Below are positions 62,296-64,000 of a stretch of DNA of 64,000 nucleotides, piece after piece. The stretch's first letter is position 1. Each line of letters starts with the position of its first letter. The notes under the pieces are model-generated. The model searched no databases. It had not been told where the DNA came from and saw only the letters and a program-made list of their open reading frames with translations. Position numbers and translations under genes: made by a program. This DNA is from Nostoc calcicola FACHB-3891 (GTDB taxonomy: Bacteria > Cyanobacteriota > Cyanobacteriia > Cyanobacteriales > Nostocaceae): assembly GCF_014697355.1 (NCBI RefSeq), contig NZ_JACJRQ010000010.1:62001-126000 (forward strand), in the 5' to 3' direction.

Positions 62296-62715
62296 CTAGA
62301 CATCATGAGTAGCTTTACCACTGAACTTGAGTTGTGCGGGATTGGGGTTTTCCCCGATGCTGCGTGGGACGAAACGTACTTTTTCACGGCCTTCATTGAC
62401 TTTTTCGGGGAAGACACCATCGGCTGGGTGAATTGCGGTTGTTTCTCCGTTGGGTAGAATCCGGTAAATTTTGTAGTCTGTAATCTTCAATTTCCGGAGT
62501 TGACCACCCAAAGCGATGCCTTGTTCTTTCCGAGCTAAGTACAGCAAGTTTTCGCCTTTGAGCGCAGTAGCTGCACCACCTGTAGGCAATTCAAATACTT
62601 GCTCTTTTGGGCTAGTCCAGGTGATAGCGTACTTTTCTTCCACTTCTGCTTTAGAAAGCAAGCCACCAGTGTTGCCAGCAAATCGTGGCGTTTGTCCAGA
62701 GAGTGTTTCAGCCAT
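62296..62715 (-). CDS. psaD: Photosystem I subunit II PsaD
   Basis: 139 residues from the ATG of [18 protein letters not shown] at 62715 (an in-frame ATG at 62730 adds MREHF, not part of the known protein). [31 protein letters not shown] [20 protein letters not shown] and [20 protein letters not shown] are typical. PsaD is the stromal-side subunit that docks ferredoxin. It is a single-copy, strongly expressed gene. trpE lies 186 bases downstream on the same strand, separated by repeats. Confidence 0.97.
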   Translation of the reverse strand: MAETLSGQTPRFAGNTGGLLSKAEVEEKYAITWTSPKEQVFELPTGGAATALKGENLLYLARKEQGIALGGQLRKLKITDYKIYRILPNGETTAIHPADGVFPEKVNEGREKVRFVPRSIGENPNPAQLKFSGKATHDV

Positions 62716-62893
62716 AAAGTGTTCTCTCAACGTTTTTAGGGCATACTAACATCGTAACCAGGATCATGTTGCGATCGCGTTATAGACTGTAACAGTTTTT
62801 AGTCATTTGTCATTTGCCATTTGTCATTTGTTAAAAACCAGTGCCCCATGCCTAATGTCCAATGCCCAATGCCCAATGACAAAGGACTAATAC
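62716..62893. promoter_or_regulatory. psaD upstream region
   Basis: 178 bases that must contain the psaD promoter (minus strand). A HIP1 site lies at 62770. ATTTGTCATTTG and CCAATGCCCAATG repeats fill 62800-62880. No HLR1-type or -10 element could be assigned with confidence. Confidence 0.35.
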
Positions 62894-64000
62894 CTATTTA
62901 CTCTTGACTTTTGTCCGCTTTTCCTCTTGGGCACTCTGAATAATTGGAATGGTGAAGTGAAACTGACTACCCTGGTCTTTGCCGCCTGATTTCGCCCAAA
63001 TTTCTCCACCCCAGCCATTGACAATTTGACGACAAATTGCTAGTCCCAGTCCAGTACCCCCAGTGGTGCGTCGGAGCGCTCCTTCTTCTTGATAGAAACG
63101 GTCAAAAACTACTTCTAAACGATTCGGTTCAATGCCACGTCCTGTGTCAGCCACGGTGACTTCGACCATTTGATGGCTGTTGGTAATCGCTTCAATGGTG
63201 ATTTGTCCTTGGGATGGCGTAAATTTACAAGCGTTGTCTATGAGTTTTGCTAGTACTTCTACCAGCCAATCACCATCAGCTCTCACCAAAGGTAGGTTTT
63301 GGGGAATTTGAGTCTGGATTTGGGGGGGCTTTTCCGTTGAGGAGCGGGTGCGAAGGCGGCTGAGTGCTAAATCTACACACTCTTGTAAAGTCAGGGATTC
63401 TGGATGCCATTCTACGCGACCGCTTTCCAAGTTTGAAAGTGTGAGGAAATCTTGCACCAGTTTCCGCATACGTTCTGAGTCGGTAAGGGCGGTGTTGAGC
63501 ATCACCTGTTGTAATTCCAAGGGCATATCTGGCTCGCTAGCGAGACTTTCCAGGCACACTTGAATTGTGGAGAGGGGGGTACGGAGTTCGTGTCCGGTAA
63601 TGGCTATCAGGTTGCTGCGGGTTCGGTCTAGGGCTTCTAACTGCTGATTGAGTTCTTCGAGGTTGGCGTAAGCTTCGGCTTGGATGAGAGCTGCTCCCAC
63701 TTGGGTGGCGATCGCTTTTACCAAATCCAATTCCCCTGGTTGGCATTCGTGGGGCGGCATTCGGCAGTAGTGTAACTCGACGATGCCCAATAATCGTCCT
63801 TGATAAAACACTGGTTCCATCAGCCAAGAACGAATGGCAAATTTTTTGGCGATTAAGGAAAGTCCCGCTGAATTCGTCACACGAGGGTCACTCAGTGTAT
63901 CGGTGATACAAACACCTTCGCCTTGTTGGATGATTTCCCGAAATAGGGAATTTTTTTCTAACTCCCAGGTTTGTCCCCGAATAGATAAAATACCAGCAGT
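62894..64000 (-). CDS. GAF sensor histidine kinase, 5' end outside window
   Basis: 369 codons are visible and the frame stays open to the right edge, so the N-terminus is missing; the first internal Met is at 63880 and is not the true start. The visible N-terminal part is a GAF domain (ending ...DTLSDPRVTNSAG and LLGIVELHYCRMPPHECQPG). HisKA: ITGHELRTPLSTIQVCLESL. HATPase_c: LAKLIDNACKFTPSQ, VTVADTGRGIEPNRLE, GGTGLGLAICRQIVNGWGG. The region matches the kinase at 49032 block for block, so the unseen N-terminus is probably a DICT domain. Confidence 0.9.
   Translation of the reverse strand, partial: TAGILSIRGQTWELEKNSLFREIIQQGEGVCITDTLSDPRVTNSAGLSLIAKKFAIRSWLMEPVFYQGRLLGIVELHYCRMPPHECQPGELDLVKAIATQVGAALIQAEAYANLEELNQQLEALDRTRSNLIAITGHELRTPLSTIQVCLESLASEPDMPLELQQVMLNTALTDSERMRKLVQDFLTLSNLESGRVEWHPESLTLQECVDLALSRLRTRSSTEKPPQIQTQIPQNLPLVRADGDWLVEVLAKLIDNACKFTPSQGQITIEAITNSHQMVEVTVADTGRGIEPNRLEVVFDRFYQEEGALRRTTGGTGLGLAICRQIVNGWGGEIWAKSGGKDQGSQFHFTIPIIQSAQEEKRTKVKSK

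Noticed and set aside
1..64000. tRNA or rRNA genes
   Set aside because: No cloverleaf-type sequence with a T-loop or conserved rRNA segment was recognised on either strand, though this was by eye only.

Overview
The window comes from a cyanobacterium, most likely a filamentous Nostoc/Anabaena-type (Nostocales) species. It carries psaD, chlorophyll synthase (chlG), btpA, an orange carotenoid protein, a high-light-inducible protein, a PetP-like b6f subunit and a PucC-type pigment transporter. The HIP1 octamer GCGATCGC is frequent. Intergenic space is full of heptamer tandem repeats and small inverted-repeat elements typical of Nostocales. No rRNA, tRNA or CRISPR array was recognised.

Layout. 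1-1649: CHASE2-PAS sensor cut by the left edge. 2.4-10.5 kb: housekeeping and redox genes (VKOR-thioredoxin fusion, btpA, rimO, crhR-like helicase, a Uma2 protein, an aldo/keto reductase). 11-13.7 kb: a TPR protein, a DUF2887-type nuclease with a tandemly duplicated 3' end, and a TPR gene fossil. 13.7-23.5 kb: PucC-type transporter, inositol-phosphatase family enzyme, Zn alcohol dehydrogenase, then petP / ArsA-like ATPase / chlG on the minus strand and two adjacent Uma2 genes. 23.8-44.5 kb: a long surface-polysaccharide locus. 44.7-51.8 kb: comB, a BlaI/M56-peptidase pair, rbp-rpsU, a DICT-GAF histidine kinase and a pentapeptide-repeat protein. 52-60.5 kb: photoprotection and signalling (ocp, an 1836-residue kinase/ATPase/GAF/GGDEF protein, hli). 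60.5-64 kb: trpE, psaD and a second histidine kinase cut by the right edge.

The polysaccharide locus is the most interesting part. It encodes a Wzm/Wzt ABC exporter whose ATPase has a C-terminal extension of the kind that reads the chain end, four SAM methyltransferase-like proteins, glycosyltransferases of GT2 and GT4 type, two large polytopic membrane proteins (PMT-like and YfhO-like) and rmlA, rmlC and rmlD for dTDP-rhamnose, but no rmlB. One methyltransferase carries ten exact 14-residue (42-bp) coiled-coil repeats at 27601-28020. Together with the ABC exporter this suggests a WbdD-like methyl-capping 'molecular ruler' that could set chain length and could change length by repeat slippage. 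Most of this region (about 24.7-40.6 kb) is visibly AT-rich and poor in HIP1 outside those repeats, which suggests horizontal acquisition.

Non-coding structure is abundant. At least four families of small terminal-inverted-repeat (MITE-like) elements are present. There are heptamer and octamer repeats, including an octamer array inside trpE, and two clear intrinsic terminators, after rpsU and after the hli pair.
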